In this document: piece after piece, positions 28,725-39,603 of the stretch
Layout of the letters: the number at the start of each line of letters is the position of its first letter
Numbering within the stretch: the first letter of the stretch is position 1
NCBI RefSeq assembly: GCF_001574435.1
Contig: NZ_LOCN01000011.1
Span: forward strand, 124,001-188,000
Length of the DNA stretch: 64,000 bases
Source: Moritella sp. JT01
Lineage (GTDB): Bacteria; Pseudomonadota; Gammaproteobacteria; Enterobacterales; Moritellaceae
Reading direction: 5' to 3'
The notes under the pieces: model-generated
Seen by the model: the letters and a program-made list of their open reading frames with translations, nothing else
Databases searched by the model: none
Told to the model about the DNA's origin: nothing
Translations under genes and position numbers: made by a program

Positions 28725-29585
28725 ATGAAATTAATAATAGTCAGCGGCCAGTCAGGATCCGGTAAATCAATTGCATTACGCGTGCTTGAAGATCTAGGCT
28801 ACTATTGCGTAGATAACCTACCTGTAAAATTACTACCACAACTGCTGCAAACCTTGAATGACCAAACCGAAAAAGTAGCAGTGAGTATTGATGTCCGTAA
28901 CTTACCAACAGAAAAAAAAGAATTAAACGACATAATTACAGAGTTAAGAGCGAGCACCGACCTGACTAGTTTATTCCTTGATACTAACCAGTCAGTCCTT
29001 ATCAAACGTTATAGTGAAACCAGACGCCTTCATCCGTTAACAAAAGATGAGCTATCTCTATCTCAAGCGATTGAAATAGAAAAAAAACGATTAAGCCCTT
29101 TAGCGTTGCTTGCTGATTTAAAAATCGATACCACTGAACTCAATATTCATGAACTCAGTGAACAGATTAAAGAACGTATTTTAGGAAAGAAAAACAACCA
29201 ACTTGTCTTAGTATTTCAATCATTTGGTTTTAAACATGGCCTACCTATGGATGCCGATTATGTATTTGATGTCCGTTTTCTACCAAATCCCCATTGGATC
29301 CCAGAATTAAAACCTTACACAGGTCTTGATGAACCAGTCATTAAATACCTGAGCCAACAGCCTGATGTCATGAGCTTTTCACAACAAATTGAAAACTTAC
29401 TCACGACTTGGTTGCCAATGTTAGAAAAGAACAACCGCAGTTATGTCACCGTTGCTATCGGTTGTACAGGCGGCCAACATCGCTCGGTATTCATTGCTGA
29501 ACAATTAGCAAAGAGCTTTAAACTACAAAATCGTGTGGTACAAACTCGCCATCAAACCTTAGAAAAAAACAAACATAAAAATTAG
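28725..29585 (+). CDS. rapZ: RNase adapter protein RapZ
   Basis: In E. coli it binds sRNA GlmZ and guides RNase E, thereby controlling glucosamine 6-phosphate synthase. The P-loop GQSGSGKS is at residues 8-15, a DVRNLP motif near 56, and the C-terminal RNA-binding domain contains SFGFKHGLP and CTGGQHRSV, ending in a basic tail [11 protein letters not shown]. The 286 residues match E. coli (284). It has AGGAT upstream of the ATG and its own 150-base 5' region. No npr follows. Confidence 0.97.
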   Translation: MKLIIVSGQSGSGKSIALRVLEDLGYYCVDNLPVKLLPQLLQTLNDQTEKVAVSIDVRNLPTEKKELNDIITELRASTDLTSLFLDTNQSVLIKRYSETRRLHPLTKDELSLSQAIEIEKKRLSPLALLADLKIDTTELNIHELSEQIKERILGKKNNQLVLVFQSFGFKHGLPMDADYVFDVRFLPNPHWIPELKPYTGLDEPVIKYLSQQPDVMSFSQQIENLLTTWLPMLEKNNRSYVTVAIGCTGGQHRSVFIAEQLAKSFKLQNRVVQTRHQTLEKNKHKN

Positions 29586-29735
29586 CTAGATACTCATTTT
29601 CAATGGCATTAACGATCTATACAGTTAATTATTATACTTTATTGTTAATGCTGATTATAAATACAGATTAAGCTAGAATTACGCAGCACCAGCGAGCAAG
29701 GTTTTGCAGAAGAATAATAAGAATGGGGACGACAT

Positions 29736-31094
29736 ATGCCAGAAAAGATGGAGCATGACAGCACACACCTACGTTTAAGCGAAGTGAACGAAGCACTTGA
29801 TAGTGGTATGTTTATTCACGTTAAACGAATGCTCTACCAAACGCCCCCTTGTGATATTGCATTATTACTGGAATCATCGCCACCAGCAGGTCGTAAAGTA
29901 CTGTGGCGTTTGACCGACTCTGAAATGCAAGGTGAAATCCTTGACGAACTTAATGAAGATGCCAAAACCAGTATTCTCAAACTGATGGACACGGAATCCC
30001 TTGTTGCTGCGACAGAAGGGCTTGATACGGATGATTTAGCCAATATTCTCCGTAGCCTGCCAGACAGTATCTATCAAGAAGTTATCACCCAAATGGATAC
30101 CCAAGATCGTCAACGTTTAGAAACAGCGATGGCGTATCCAGAAGACACTGCTGGCAGTATAATGGACACAGATACCATTACTTTAAGACCAGATGTGACT
30201 GTCGATGTGATCTTACGTTATATCCGTTTACGCGGTGAATTACCCGATGCCACAGATACTTTATACGTGGTTGATAAAGATGATCGCTTAATTGGCGATG
30301 TGCCCTTAGCCATGTTATTAACAACAGATCCAAACAGTGTTATTAGCACCATTATGGATCGCGAAGCAGAAACCTTACCAGCCAATATGGATACCTCAGA
30401 GGTTGCCAAGCTGTTTGAACGTCATGACTGGATCTCAGCGCCAGTACTTGATGACTCAGGCAAACTACTCGGACGTATTACCATCGATGACGTGGTTGAT
30501 ATTATTCGTGAAAATGCCGAGCATGACATGATGGGTATGGCCGGTATGGATGACGATGAAGATACCTTCGCGCCAGTGATACAAAGTACCAAACGTCGAA
30601 CACTCTGGCTTGGCGTTAATTTAATTGCCGCACTGACTGCTGCATCCGTCTCCAACATGTTTGAAGCGACCTTAGAACAACTCGCTACACTGGCTATTTT
30701 AATGACCATTGTGCCAAGCATGGGCGGTATTGCCGGTAATCAAACCCTCGCACTGGTTATTCGTGGTATGGCGGTTGGTCATATTAATGACGACAATAGC
30801 CGTTGGTTAATTGGTAAAGAAGCCATGGTGGGCGCACTGAACGGTGCTATCTGGGCAATATCTATTGCTATTATAGTATCATTATGGAAAGGTGACCCAT
30901 CTCTGGGTCTGATCATTGGTGGCGCCATGTTTATCAACATGGCGATGGGCGGACTTGCTGGCGTGGTCATTCCACTAGCAATGAGGAAATACAATATCGA
31001 TCCTGCCTTAGCTGGCGGCATGGCACTCACAACTGTTACCGATGTCGTCGGTCTATTTGCCTTCTTAGGCATGGCAACACTGGTCTACGGTTAA
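29736..31094 (+). CDS. mgtE: Magnesium transporter MgtE
   Basis: Dimeric Mg2+ channel gated by cytoplasmic Mg2+ sensing. It has an N-terminal superhelical domain (about 1-130), two CBS domains (about 135-255) and five membrane helices (about 285-450) that include MAVGHINDDN and GMALTTVTDVVG, the latter close to the ion pore. The 452 residues fit the family. It stands alone between rapZ and a bidirectional terminator. Confidence 0.95.
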   Translation: MPEKMEHDSTHLRLSEVNEALDSGMFIHVKRMLYQTPPCDIALLLESSPPAGRKVLWRLTDSEMQGEILDELNEDAKTSILKLMDTESLVAATEGLDTDDLANILRSLPDSIYQEVITQMDTQDRQRLETAMAYPEDTAGSIMDTDTITLRPDVTVDVILRYIRLRGELPDATDTLYVVDKDDRLIGDVPLAMLLTTDPNSVISTIMDREAETLPANMDTSEVAKLFERHDWISAPVLDDSGKLLGRITIDDVVDIIRENAEHDMMGMAGMDDDEDTFAPVIQSTKRRTLWLGVNLIAALTAASVSNMFEATLEQLATLAILMTIVPSMGGIAGNQTLALVIRGMAVGHINDDNSRWLIGKEAMVGALNGAIWAISIAIIVSLWKGDPSLGLIIGGAMFINMAMGGLAGVVIPLAMRKYNIDPALAGGMALTTVTDVVGLFAFLGMATLVYG

Positions 31095-31126
31095 CAAGTT
31101 TTGCGAAAATAGATAACTCATGAACG

Positions 31127-31160
31127 TCAAAAGCCTGTGTTTGATGACACAGGCTTTTGA
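31127..31160. terminator. Bidirectional terminator between mgtE and pmbA
   Basis: Perfect 14-bp stem TCAAAAGCCTGTGT/ACACAGGCTTTTGA with a 6-base loop, between converging genes. Confidence 0.9.
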
Positions 31161-31216
31161 TAATATATTCGATACTCAGTAAATCTAATCACTTAACATT
31201 CAATGTTAGGAAGTAA

Positions 31217-32557
31217 TTAATTACCTGCGATCTGCATTGACTCTAATAGTGTTGAGCCCATTAGGATACTGCTACGAATATCGATATCGTTACCGACGGC
31301 AACGATATTTTTGAACATATCCGTTAAATTACCTGCGATCGTGATCTCATGGACTGGATACTGCAGCTCACCATTTTCAACCCAGAAACCTGACGCGCCA
31401 CGGCTGTAATCGCCCGTCACAATATTCACACCCTGCCCCATCAGCTCTGTCACCAATAAACCAGTGCCCATTTGACGACACAGTTGATCTAATGTTTCGC
31501 CTTTACCTGTGACGTTCCAGTTATGGATACCACCAGCATGACCGGTTGTTTGCATACCCAATTTACGGCCGCTGTAACTTGTTAATAGGTAGCTCTTTAA
31601 AATACCTTGCTCTACAACATTTAAATCTTTAGTACGCACACCTTCAGCATCATACATAGATGAGGCTAAACCACCTTTAATATGCGGACGTTCTTGGATG
31701 TTTAGCCAGTCAGGGAAAATTTGTTCACCTAGCTTATCTAATAAGAATGATGACTTACGGTATAAGCTACCACCGCTAATACCCATTACCAACTGACCCA
31801 TTAAACTACTTGCTACATCATGATGGAAAATAACCGGTACATTACAGGTATCGATTTTACGCGCACCTAAACGGTCTACAGTACGATTAACAGCTTCGGT
31901 AGCGATCTGTTCAGGGGTCCATAATTTACTTACGTCACGCGCCATTGAGTAACCATAATCACGTTCCATGGCGCCATCTAGTTCTGCAATCAATACCGAG
32001 CTCATGCTGTGACGGGTACTTGCATAGCCATTCACAAGACCATGACTGTTACCATAGACTTTAATGCTACTATGACTGGTAAACGAACCTTCACTATTGA
32101 CGATACGTGAATCTTTCGCTAAAGCTAAACGCTCGGTGAGACAAGCTTGCTCAATCGCATACTCAGGTTCAATTTCAATTGGATGACATAAATCCAAGTC
32201 TTCTGGTTCAAACGCCATCAAGTCACGATCAGCAAGACCAGCAAATTCATCTTCTGCAGTATGTAATGCAATATCTAACGCCGCAGCAACGGTACTTTGA
32301 ATTGCCGCTTCACTTAAATCAGAGGTTGATGCATTACCTTTACGTTGGCCGCGGTATACACAGATACCTAACGCGCCATCATGGTTGAATTCAACATTTT
32401 CAACTTCGCCCATGCGTGTACTCACAGACAAACCCGTTTGTCGTGAAATAGCTACTTCAGCATCCGTCGCACCTGCCTTTTTAGCAAAATCGAGTGCTTG
32501 AGTAACGGCTAATTCCAATTTATTTTGTTCTAATGTAATTTGCTGTTTTAAGTTCAT
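31217..32557 (-). CDS. pmbA: Metalloprotease subunit PmbA (TldE)
   Basis: Non-catalytic partner of TldD in a heterodimeric Zn protease involved in microcin maturation and CcdA turnover in E. coli. The 446 residues (E. coli 450) show the TldD/E fold, with the C-terminal half containing GDYSRGASGFWVENGE and ITIAGNLTDMF. The HExxxH metal site of TldD is absent, as expected for this subunit. It is divergent from darP. Confidence 0.96.
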   Translation of the reverse strand: MNLKQQITLEQNKLELAVTQALDFAKKAGATDAEVAISRQTGLSVSTRMGEVENVEFNHDGALGICVYRGQRKGNASTSDLSEAAIQSTVAAALDIALHTAEDEFAGLADRDLMAFEPEDLDLCHPIEIEPEYAIEQACLTERLALAKDSRIVNSEGSFTSHSSIKVYGNSHGLVNGYASTRHSMSSVLIAELDGAMERDYGYSMARDVSKLWTPEQIATEAVNRTVDRLGARKIDTCNVPVIFHHDVASSLMGQLVMGISGGSLYRKSSFLLDKLGEQIFPDWLNIQERPHIKGGLASSMYDAEGVRTKDLNVVEQGILKSYLLTSYSGRKLGMQTTGHAGGIHNWNVTGKGETLDQLCRQMGTGLLVTELMGQGVNIVTGDYSRGASGFWVENGELQYPVHEITIAGNLTDMFKNIVAVGNDIDIRSSILMGSTLLESMQIAGN

Positions 32558-32682
32558 GGGCTCGTTTCAATAAGTTATACTAGATTAAGCATACCATGTT
32601 GCGATAAAAATTCCTGCAGCAACTGCGCAATTAGCAATAAACTGATACAATTAACATATCAATCGTTTTGAAAAAGAATATT

Positions 32683-33234
32683 ATGAGCGTAAAAGAACGA
32701 AATATTACCAGTGAAAAGTCTTACCGACGTGCTGAAGACGACGAGTTATATCAAAGTCGTGCAGAAAACAAAATTGAAATTGCCAAGACACTGAAACTCG
32801 CTGGCGCGATCTCTTTATTGAGTAAAGCAGAAATTGCCAAGATGGGTTTTTCAGAAGAGATGCTTGCTGCAATCGTCACAGCAAGAAAAATTGCTGTACG
32901 TACAGATGCTTACAGCAGACATCTATCGTACATGTGCAAAATCATGCGTAGCAACGGTCTTGAGCCAATCCAAATGGCATACGATAAGATCACCAATAAG
33001 TATAACCAAGCAACGATTGAATTAGCGAAACTAGAAATGGTTCGTGATGATTTGATTGCCGGTGGTGATGAAGCGATCACAGCATTATTGGAAACCTATC
33101 CAAATGCTGACCGTCAGAAATTACGCCTACTGATCCGCCAAGTAAATAAAGAAATCAAAGCTGAAAAGCCGCTTAAAGCAGCAAAACCAAGCAAAGAAAT
33201 CTTTAAACACCTACGTGATATTGCGGGTATATAA
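32683..33234 (+). CDS. darP: Ribosome-associated protein DarP (YjgA, DUF615)
   Basis: Dual-associated 50S assembly factor of the DUF615 family. I start it at the ATG at 32683 (MSVKERNIT, 183 residues). A TTG at 32668 would add five residues, and neither has a strong Shine-Dalgarno. The helical core holds AVRTDAYSRHLSYMCKIMR and YPNADRQKLRLLIRQVNKE, close to E. coli YjgA (183 aa). As in other gammaproteobacteria it lies next to pmbA. Confidence 0.95.
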   Translation: MSVKERNITSEKSYRRAEDDELYQSRAENKIEIAKTLKLAGAISLLSKAEIAKMGFSEEMLAAIVTARKIAVRTDAYSRHLSYMCKIMRSNGLEPIQMAYDKITNKYNQATIELAKLEMVRDDLIAGGDEAITALLETYPNADRQKLRLLIRQVNKEIKAEKPLKAAKPSKEIFKHLRDIAGI

Positions 33235-33280
33235 TATTAATTAGCCATTTCGGCAGTATTAATGTTTAACCTGTACAAAC

Positions 33281-33325
33281 AATAAAGCCCTAACAAGTCA
33301 TTCATACACTTGCTAGGGCTTTATT
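33281..33325. terminator. Bidirectional terminator between darP and tldD
   Basis: Eighteen-base stem with one mismatch, AATAAAGCCCTAaCAAGT against ACTTGcTAGGGCTTTATT, 9-base loop, followed by TTTTAT. The flanking genes converge. Confidence 0.88.
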
Positions 33326-33382
33326 TTTATCCACTGCACTGCACATTACTACAATACACTACAACACAGTACAAATAGCAAA

Positions 33383-34831
33383 TTAGCTACCAGTACCACC
33401 CACCGTCATACTATCTAGTTTCAGTGTAGGCTGACCAACACCTACTGGGATACTCTGACCTTCTTTACCACAAATACCCACACCTTTATCTAATTCTAGG
33501 TCGTTACCAACCATTGAAATGTGCTGCATTGCTTCATGACCATTACCGATCAAGGTTGCCCCTTTAATTGGCGTGGTGATTTTACCGTTCTCAATTAAAT
33601 ACGCTTCAGATGCAGAGAATACAAATTTACCCGAAGTAATATCAACTTGACCACCACCGAAATTAGGGGCATAAATGCCCTTCTCAACCGTGCTAATGAT
33701 CTCTTCTGGTGTATGCTCACCAGGTAGCATGTACGTATTAGTCATGCGCGGCATCGGTAAATGTGCGAATGATTCACGACGACCGTTACCCGTAGACTCC
33801 ACACCCATCAAGCGTGCGTTAAGTTTGTCTTGCATGTAACCTTTCAAAATACCCTTTTCAATCAACATGGTATTTTGTGTTACCGTGCCTTCGTCATCAA
33901 TATTCAATGAACCACGACGATTAGCTAGCGTGCCATTATCAACAATTGTGCACAGTGAAGATGCAACTTTTTCGCCAATTTTACCCGCATAAGCAGACGT
34001 GCCTTTGCGGTTAAAATCACCTTCGAGACCATGACCTACCGCTTCGTGTAGTAATACACCCGGCCAACCCGGACCAAGCACCACAGGCATAGGGCCAGCA
34101 GGTGCATCGATCGCATCAATATTAACTAATGCTTGGCGCACTGCATCTTTGGCATAGCTAAATGCACGTTGCATACCATCTACATCATCTAAGAAGTAAT
34201 CAAAACCATAACGGCCACCGCCACCAGCCCCGCCCCGTTCACGCTTGCCATTTTTCTCAATCAACACCGAACAGTTCATGCGTACTAATGGACGAATATC
34301 AGCCGCGAGTGTGCCATCTGTTGCGGCTACCAAGATCTCTTCATATACAGCCGACAAGCTCACACTTACTTGTGTAACATGTGAATCTAATGAGCGGGCG
34401 TACACATCTACTTCATGTAACAAGGCAATTTTACGTTGCTTATCCATACTCGCTAATGGATCTAACGGCTGATATATTTCACTGCCTTGGGGTTTACTCC
34501 ACGCTTTAACTTTACCTTCACCACCGCTAGCTGCAATACCTCGTGCCGCTTTCGCTGACTGGATTAATGCTTGTAGATTAATGTCATCAGAATAAGCAAA
34601 ACCAGTTTTTTCACCGGATACTGCACGTACACCAACACCCCTCTCGATATTAAACGAACCTTCTTTGACGATGCCGTCTTCTAAACCCCAAGATTCATGT
34701 TTGCAAGCTTGGAAATAAAGATCACCATAATCAAGCTGATTGCCCATCAATAATGACAGTGTACTCTGCAGCTTATCGATATTTAAATCGGCTGGCAGTA
34801 AAATTGAATTTTCGACTTGTTCAAATATCAT
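33383..34831 (-). CDS. tldD: Metalloprotease TldD
   Basis: Catalytic subunit of the TldD-TldE Zn-dependent peptidase. The metal-binding H262-E-A-V-G-H267 is intact, preceded by [10 protein letters not shown] and followed by [13 protein letters not shown]. The 482 residues equal the E. coli size (481). It starts a minus-strand run toward the window start but is last in the order mreB...yhdP-nit-tldD, lying 8 bases after nit. Confidence 0.97.
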   Translation of the reverse strand: MIFEQVENSILLPADLNIDKLQSTLSLLMGNQLDYGDLYFQACKHESWGLEDGIVKEGSFNIERGVGVRAVSGEKTGFAYSDDINLQALIQSAKAARGIAASGGEGKVKAWSKPQGSEIYQPLDPLASMDKQRKIALLHEVDVYARSLDSHVTQVSVSLSAVYEEILVAATDGTLAADIRPLVRMNCSVLIEKNGKRERGGAGGGGRYGFDYFLDDVDGMQRAFSYAKDAVRQALVNIDAIDAPAGPMPVVLGPGWPGVLLHEAVGHGLEGDFNRKGTSAYAGKIGEKVASSLCTIVDNGTLANRRGSLNIDDEGTVTQNTMLIEKGILKGYMQDKLNARLMGVESTGNGRRESFAHLPMPRMTNTYMLPGEHTPEEIISTVEKGIYAPNFGGGQVDITSGKFVFSASEAYLIENGKITTPIKGATLIGNGHEAMQHISMVGNDLELDKGVGICGKEGQSIPVGVGQPTLKLDSMTVGGTGS

Positions 34832-34839
34832 CTGAGTTG

Positions 34840-35715
34840 TTACTCTTTATTTTTCAAGCTCGCCGTAAAGCGCGCGTGTTGTAAAATAGGTATATCAGTA
34901 CGTACTTGTACTAACTTTTTTTTGTCTAAAACTGCACAGCTTATGCCACACGCAAAGGTTTGTTGCGCCAGTATTTCACCCCAAGGGTCTAAAATAACAG
35001 AATGCCCCCAAGTATGGCGATTTTGGCCATGGTCACCCACCTGATTCGCCGCCAACACATAACATTGATTTTCTATCGCTCGGGCTTGTAGCAGGGGTAA
35101 CCAGTGCGCTTTACCTGTCGCATAAGTGAATGCGGCGGGTAATAATAACACATCAACCTTGGCGACACTGAGTACCCTAAATAGCTCAGGGAAGCGTAAG
35201 TCATAACAGATAGCCATGCCAAACTTAATATCACCAGCGATAAAGGTGGCAACACTGTCGCCAGGTATGAAACTATCCGACTCTTTATACGCTTGAACGT
35301 TTATGACGGTCTTCTCTTGATTATCACTCGTGGCGGTTAATACTGTAGGTACATGGGCATCAAACAAGTGGATCTTGTTATAATGTTGCACCAATTCCCC
35401 ATTCGGGTCAAATACTAAACTGGTGGTATAAATACGCTCGTTACTGTGACTAAGAATAGGGAAAGAACCCGCCACCAGCCAACATTGATATTGCTTAGCC
35501 CAGTCTGCAAGCTGCTGTTGTACAGGCCCTTGGCCTAAGAGCTCTGCATGAGCGAAATAATCGTCTCGATTAGAAAATAATGCAAAATTTTCCGGCAATA
35601 ATATTAAGGTCGGTTCAACGCCAGTATTAATCAGCCTAAGTTGCGAGGCTACATACGCTAAGTTTGCTGCAATATCAGCACCAGAGGTCATTTGAATTGC
35701 CACTAATTGCATCAC
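34840..35715 (-). CDS. Carbon-nitrogen hydrolase (deaminated glutathione amidase-like, Nit1 type)
   Basis: Cytoplasmic nitrilase-superfamily amidase. The catalytic triad is visible: E42 in [10 protein letters not shown]114 in [10 protein letters not shown] and C170 in [15 protein letters not shown]. The 291 residues and these contexts resemble the Nit1/NitB enzymes that hydrolyse deaminated glutathione, a metabolite-repair role. Substrate assignment is inference from the family. It overlaps yhdP by 4 bases and sits between yhdP and tldD, as in Pseudomonas. Confidence 0.9.
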   Translation of the reverse strand: MMQLVAIQMTSGADIAANLAYVASQLRLINTGVEPTLILLPENFALFSNRDDYFAHAELLGQGPVQQQLADWAKQYQCWLVAGSFPILSHSNERIYTTSLVFDPNGELVQHYNKIHLFDAHVPTVLTATSDNQEKTVINVQAYKESDSFIPGDSVATFIAGDIKFGMAICYDLRFPELFRVLSVAKVDVLLLPAAFTYATGKAHWLPLLQARAIENQCYVLAANQVGDHGQNRHTWGHSVILDPWGEILAQQTFACGISCAVLDKKKLVQVRTDIPILQHARFTASLKNKE

Positions 35716-38700
35716 TTATTCCTTGTGGTTTCTGACTCTGCAGCGTTGATTAATTTATCGGGTACTGCAATCTGTTTTTTATTCCGTTTTACTTCCGAAA
35801 ATACCGGATTGTCAAAATCGCCGCTGAGATTAAATTTAAGCTCAGTGATCACTTCGAGCACTGGCTCGAAAATCTTCGATAAGGCAAATACAGCCAATCC
35901 CGTTGTTGGCGTTACCGCAAACGCAGTCAATAGCGGTAAACTCGACGTCACATCTGGAAAGAAGCTTAAATTATAATTAATGGTGCGAGTTACTAAATCA
36001 AGGTAGCCGCTGCCGGTAATCTTACCGCTGCTTGAATTCAGCAAAAAATCGCGATTATTAATCGCGCCATCAGCAATCTGTAGTGAAGCTTCCATAGATG
36101 AATACGGAAAGCCATCATTATACACGTCACTAAAATCTAAACTGAGTCGTTTCACTAATGACTGCAAACTTAATACACTTAAAAAACGAGTACCTCTATC
36201 ACTGACATTAGAGATCCGCCCTGCTTTCGTTTTTATCGTCGCGTTACCACTTAACGAGTCGCCATCAATATTAAAAGGGTGATCTTGCCAAGCAAGACGA
36301 AAATCCACATCGGCAGGCGTTTCCGCTAACGGGCTAATTAATCCTAAGCCCGTCATGAATTCTTCAACACTCTTTGTTTTTAACTCACCCTGTAATTGGG
36401 TCGACTGGTTACCTTGTTTATCAGTGAACCAACGGCCAGTCATGGCGACCGTTGAATGTTCCATATCAATATCGAGTGCTTTAAGTGTTAAGCCAGACGT
36501 GCTTTTTATCACTTCTGCAGACGTACTCCCTAAATTAATTTTGCCCAGAATACAGGCTCCACAATTGAAGTTGAAACCTGGGACATCTTGCCAGACGAGT
36601 GTTGTTGATTTGGCTTCTTGTGCTACATCTGACGGCAATACCAGATCAGGAAAATAAAGATAATCAAAGTCGATATTTATATTGCCGATATCCGGAATAA
36701 CAACCGAACCATTAAACTCACTCGCTTTAAGCTCAATACCCCAGTTACGATAACCTTTTGTCGCCGTTATAGTTAAATCGTTCAAGGGTTGTTGATAGTA
36801 AGTCGTATTTGCTACCGCTACCTTAATTGAGGATAAGGGCTCTACCGCACTACTCACATCAAATTCACTGTCAGGTAAACCGCCATACCATAATAGCCAC
36901 TCGGCGATATCAAGCTCATCAACATTAACAACGATAGCATTGGCCGAATCACTTATCAGCAGTGCATCAACATTTCCAATTTGCACTAATGATTGAATGA
37001 GCTCTAGCTGTTCCTTAGCGTAATTAACCTGCCCAGAAAAATACATCACATCACTGGCGGTTAATTGAATATTCGCTTGCTTATCATTACCAACCACAGA
37101 AATATCAGTTGGCCAATCCTGAGTTGCTCTTTTTGCTAATGGCATAGGTAAATCGAGCGTTAGGTTTTGTAAGTCACTCTGCACATCAAATTCATAGTTA
37201 AATCCTTGTTCAGGAAACACCATGTTTAATGAGCCTTTCCAGTCAATACCACCAGAGACATATTGCTGATACTGTGGCATTAACTGAGCCACAATATTGT
37301 TACTTTCCCACTGACCAGCAAGTTCAACATTTACCTGATAATGCGCATTGTCTTGCGCACTACGAAAACGAATATCAAGTGGTTCGCCGAGCAATTTTGC
37401 CGTTAACGGCGTCGATAACAAACCATCATCGTCAAATGTGAAACTGCCGTTAACATCAGTCAAGGTCAAATCAAGCGCAGGTAAATACATACGGTCATTA
37501 ACTAAGTCTATGTCCCCTTTTAGCACCACTGGATCATCTTCGGTAAATGGAATAACAATATCTATTTTCCCATTAATATCACCAGAAACTTGGAGGCTGT
37601 TTAACGCATTCGTCACTTCCGGTAACGGACTAGAATCAATAAGGGATTTGGCTTGTGCGCCCGTTGTCTTAAATTGCGCTTGAATACCAAGTGCTTTCAC
37701 ATCGCCTAAACGAGGCAGTTGCACGTCCACACGAGAGATCGCAACTTGATCCAAGTTACCTTTTCGAGATGACATAAATAAATCATCGTTTTGAAATAAT
37801 AACTCAAGCTGTAATTCAGTTAAACTTGGCCATTGCGGATCAAATGCAAACACGGCATCGACGACATTCAGCTTAGTTTGGAATACGCCGTCATTTTTAG
37901 CATAAGGATAATTAGCAAACTCACCAAACCACAATAACTGACCATTATCGGCATAGCCTTGCTTTAACGCGCCCCGCAAATAATCAATTAAGGCTTCACC
38001 CATATATTCGCTTGGGTAATAATAGAAGACTTTACTGGCATCACGTAATTTGAGATCACCCGCAAGGCTTAAGAAAACATTGGCATCCGTGGGGATATCT
38101 AATAAGAATTGACTATCGAGGACAAGCTCAGGGGTATCAAGAATAATTTTATCGGCAATGATCTCAATACCACTGCTATTCTTGTTATCAACGGCATCAG
38201 TATTGCTGTAACGACGCCAAGTAAAGTCTGTCGAAAATTGATTAACCCGAATAGGATGCTCTAGGTACTGGTTAAGATCTAATACCGCATCATTCATGTC
38301 AATGCTGACCTTGCCAGCCTCTAAATTACCCGTTAGTGCAATATCGACATTCTCAATACTAGGAAAATCCTGCCAGCTTTGTAACTGTAGACCATCAACC
38401 TTCAATTGATAACTTAATTGAGTCCAATCTAGCAGGGGTACTTTAACCTTGATGTCATGCACTAAACCATGTGGATATAGGGTTTTAAGGTCTTTGAACA
38501 AGGCTTCATCAACATGACGAGACAATGCCACAATCGGGGCTAACTTAGACAGTTCCAGTTGATTTACAGCGGCTAATATCTCATCTTGTTGCAACCTCAC
38601 TTGTATATCAAGTTGCGGCCACACAATACCATTGGTAACTAACGCCAGATCATGACTATCTAATTGCCAGCCTGAATCAGTTAATTGCCATTGTAAATAG

Positions 38701-39602
38701 CCGCCCCAGATATTCAAACTTTGTTGTCGCGTTCCATTTTGCCAAGTAAAGGTTGACGGTTGTAATTGTAATAACGCCGATGTCGGTTTGTTATTAACAA
38801 TATCAATCCAGCTTTCAAAACTTAATGCGCCTTGCTTTAAGCCTTCGCGTTTAAATAATACCTTTTCAAACCAATGCGACAAACTCATGTTCTCAGCCTG
38901 AACATACACTTGACCACTGACATTGGTTAAATCATTTTTGGCACTCGTCACATCGACCATAATGCGTAAATTATTATCGGCAACATCATCATTAATGTAT
39001 GCCCAACCTTCACCACGGTGACGACGACCTTGGTTTAACCAAGCAAATTCACGGATATGAATGACTTTTTCTTCGCCGGCAGGCGTTAATACCCGTAAAT
39101 TACTGTTGGTTAATTCGAAATTTTTGAGCTGACGGAAAAAAACATCCAGTAAACGGGTTAATTCAGGGGTAGCAAGCTTAGTGTCTTGTTCGGCGGAGCG
39201 TTCGAAAGGAGAGATCGGAAGTTTGATCTGGACACCATCTAAAATTAGATTATTGAGTAGTAATTTCCGCTCTAATAAGCTGTTCCAAAAATCAATGCTG
39301 ATCTTGATACGCTCAACGTCAAAGCCAAAGTCATACGGCAATGACTCATCAAACTTGACGTCTAAGGTATTAATAATTAATACCGGGCCGAATTTATACC
39401 AGCCCGCATCAATACTTTCTACTTCAATACTTACCGATTGATCCGCCAGCAACCAATCAATCACCTGATCATGATATTGATTCAGGTAGGGTAAACTCGC
39501 CCGCAATAGGCTAATTGAGACAGCAGAAAAAACAGCTAAGCAGGCGAAAGTATAGAGGCATGCTTTACCACACCTTCTTAGCCAATTGCGTTTCGCTGTC
39601 AC
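35712..39602 (-). CDS. yhdP: AsmA-like lipid-transport protein YhdP
   Basis: Very large inner-membrane-anchored periplasmic protein, one of the TamB/YhdP/YdbH bridges implicated in phospholipid movement to the outer membrane. One membrane helix near residues 10-30 is followed by about 1,250 residues of repeating beta-strand sequence (DUF3971 and AsmA C-terminal regions). The 1,296 residues match E. coli YhdP (1,266). Its C-terminal part is hydrophobic (SFFPDVTSSLPLLTAFAVTP). It is one base after rng and overlaps nit. Confidence 0.95.
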   Translation of the reverse strand: MTAKRNWLRRCGKACLYTFACLAVFSAVSISLLRASLPYLNQYHDQVIDWLLADQSVSIEVESIDAGWYKFGPVLIINTLDVKFDESLPYDFGFDVERIKISIDFWNSLLERKLLLNNLILDGVQIKLPISPFERSAEQDTKLATPELTRLLDVFFRQLKNFELTNSNLRVLTPAGEEKVIHIREFAWLNQGRRHRGEGWAYINDDVADNNLRIMVDVTSAKNDLTNVSGQVYVQAENMSLSHWFEKVLFKREGLKQGALSFESWIDIVNNKPTSALLQLQPSTFTWQNGTRQQSLNIWGGYLQWQLTDSGWQLDSHDLALVTNGIVWPQLDIQVRLQQDEILAAVNQLELSKLAPIVALSRHVDEALFKDLKTLYPHGLVHDIKVKVPLLDWTQLSYQLKVDGLQLQSWQDFPSIENVDIALTGNLEAGKVSIDMNDAVLDLNQYLEHPIRVNQFSTDFTWRRYSNTDAVDNKNSSGIEIIADKIILDTPELVLDSQFLLDIPTDANVFLSLAGDLKLRDASKVFYYYPSEYMGEALIDYLRGALKQGYADNGQLLWFGEFANYPYAKNDGVFQTKLNVVDAVFAFDPQWPSLTELQLELLFQNDDLFMSSRKGNLDQVAISRVDVQLPRLGDVKALGIQAQFKTTGAQAKSLIDSSPLPEVTNALNSLQVSGDINGKIDIVIPFTEDDPVVLKGDIDLVNDRMYLPALDLTLTDVNGSFTFDDDGLLSTPLTAKLLGEPLDIRFRSAQDNAHYQVNVELAGQWESNNIVAQLMPQYQQYVSGGIDWKGSLNMVFPEQGFNYEFDVQSDLQNLTLDLPMPLAKRATQDWPTDISVVGNDKQANIQLTASDVMYFSGQVNYAKEQLELIQSLVQIGNVDALLISDSANAIVVNVDELDIAEWLLWYGGLPDSEFDVSSAVEPLSSIKVAVANTTYYQQPLNDLTITATKGYRNWGIELKASEFNGSVVIPDIGNINIDFDYLYFPDLVLPSDVAQEAKSTTLVWQDVPGFNFNCGACILGKINLGSTSAEVIKSTSGLTLKALDIDMEHSTVAMTGRWFTDKQGNQSTQLQGELKTKSVEEFMTGLGLISPLAETPADVDFRLAWQDHPFNIDGDSLSGNATIKTKAGRISNVSDRGTRFLSVLSLQSLVKRLSLDFSDVYNDGFPYSSMEASLQIADGAINNRDFLLNSSSGKITGSGYLDLVTRTINYNLSFFPDVTSSLPLLTAFAVTPTTGLAVFALSKIFEPVLEVITELKFNLSGDFDNPVFSEVKRNKKQIAVPDKLINAAESETTRNK

Positions 39603-39603
39603 G

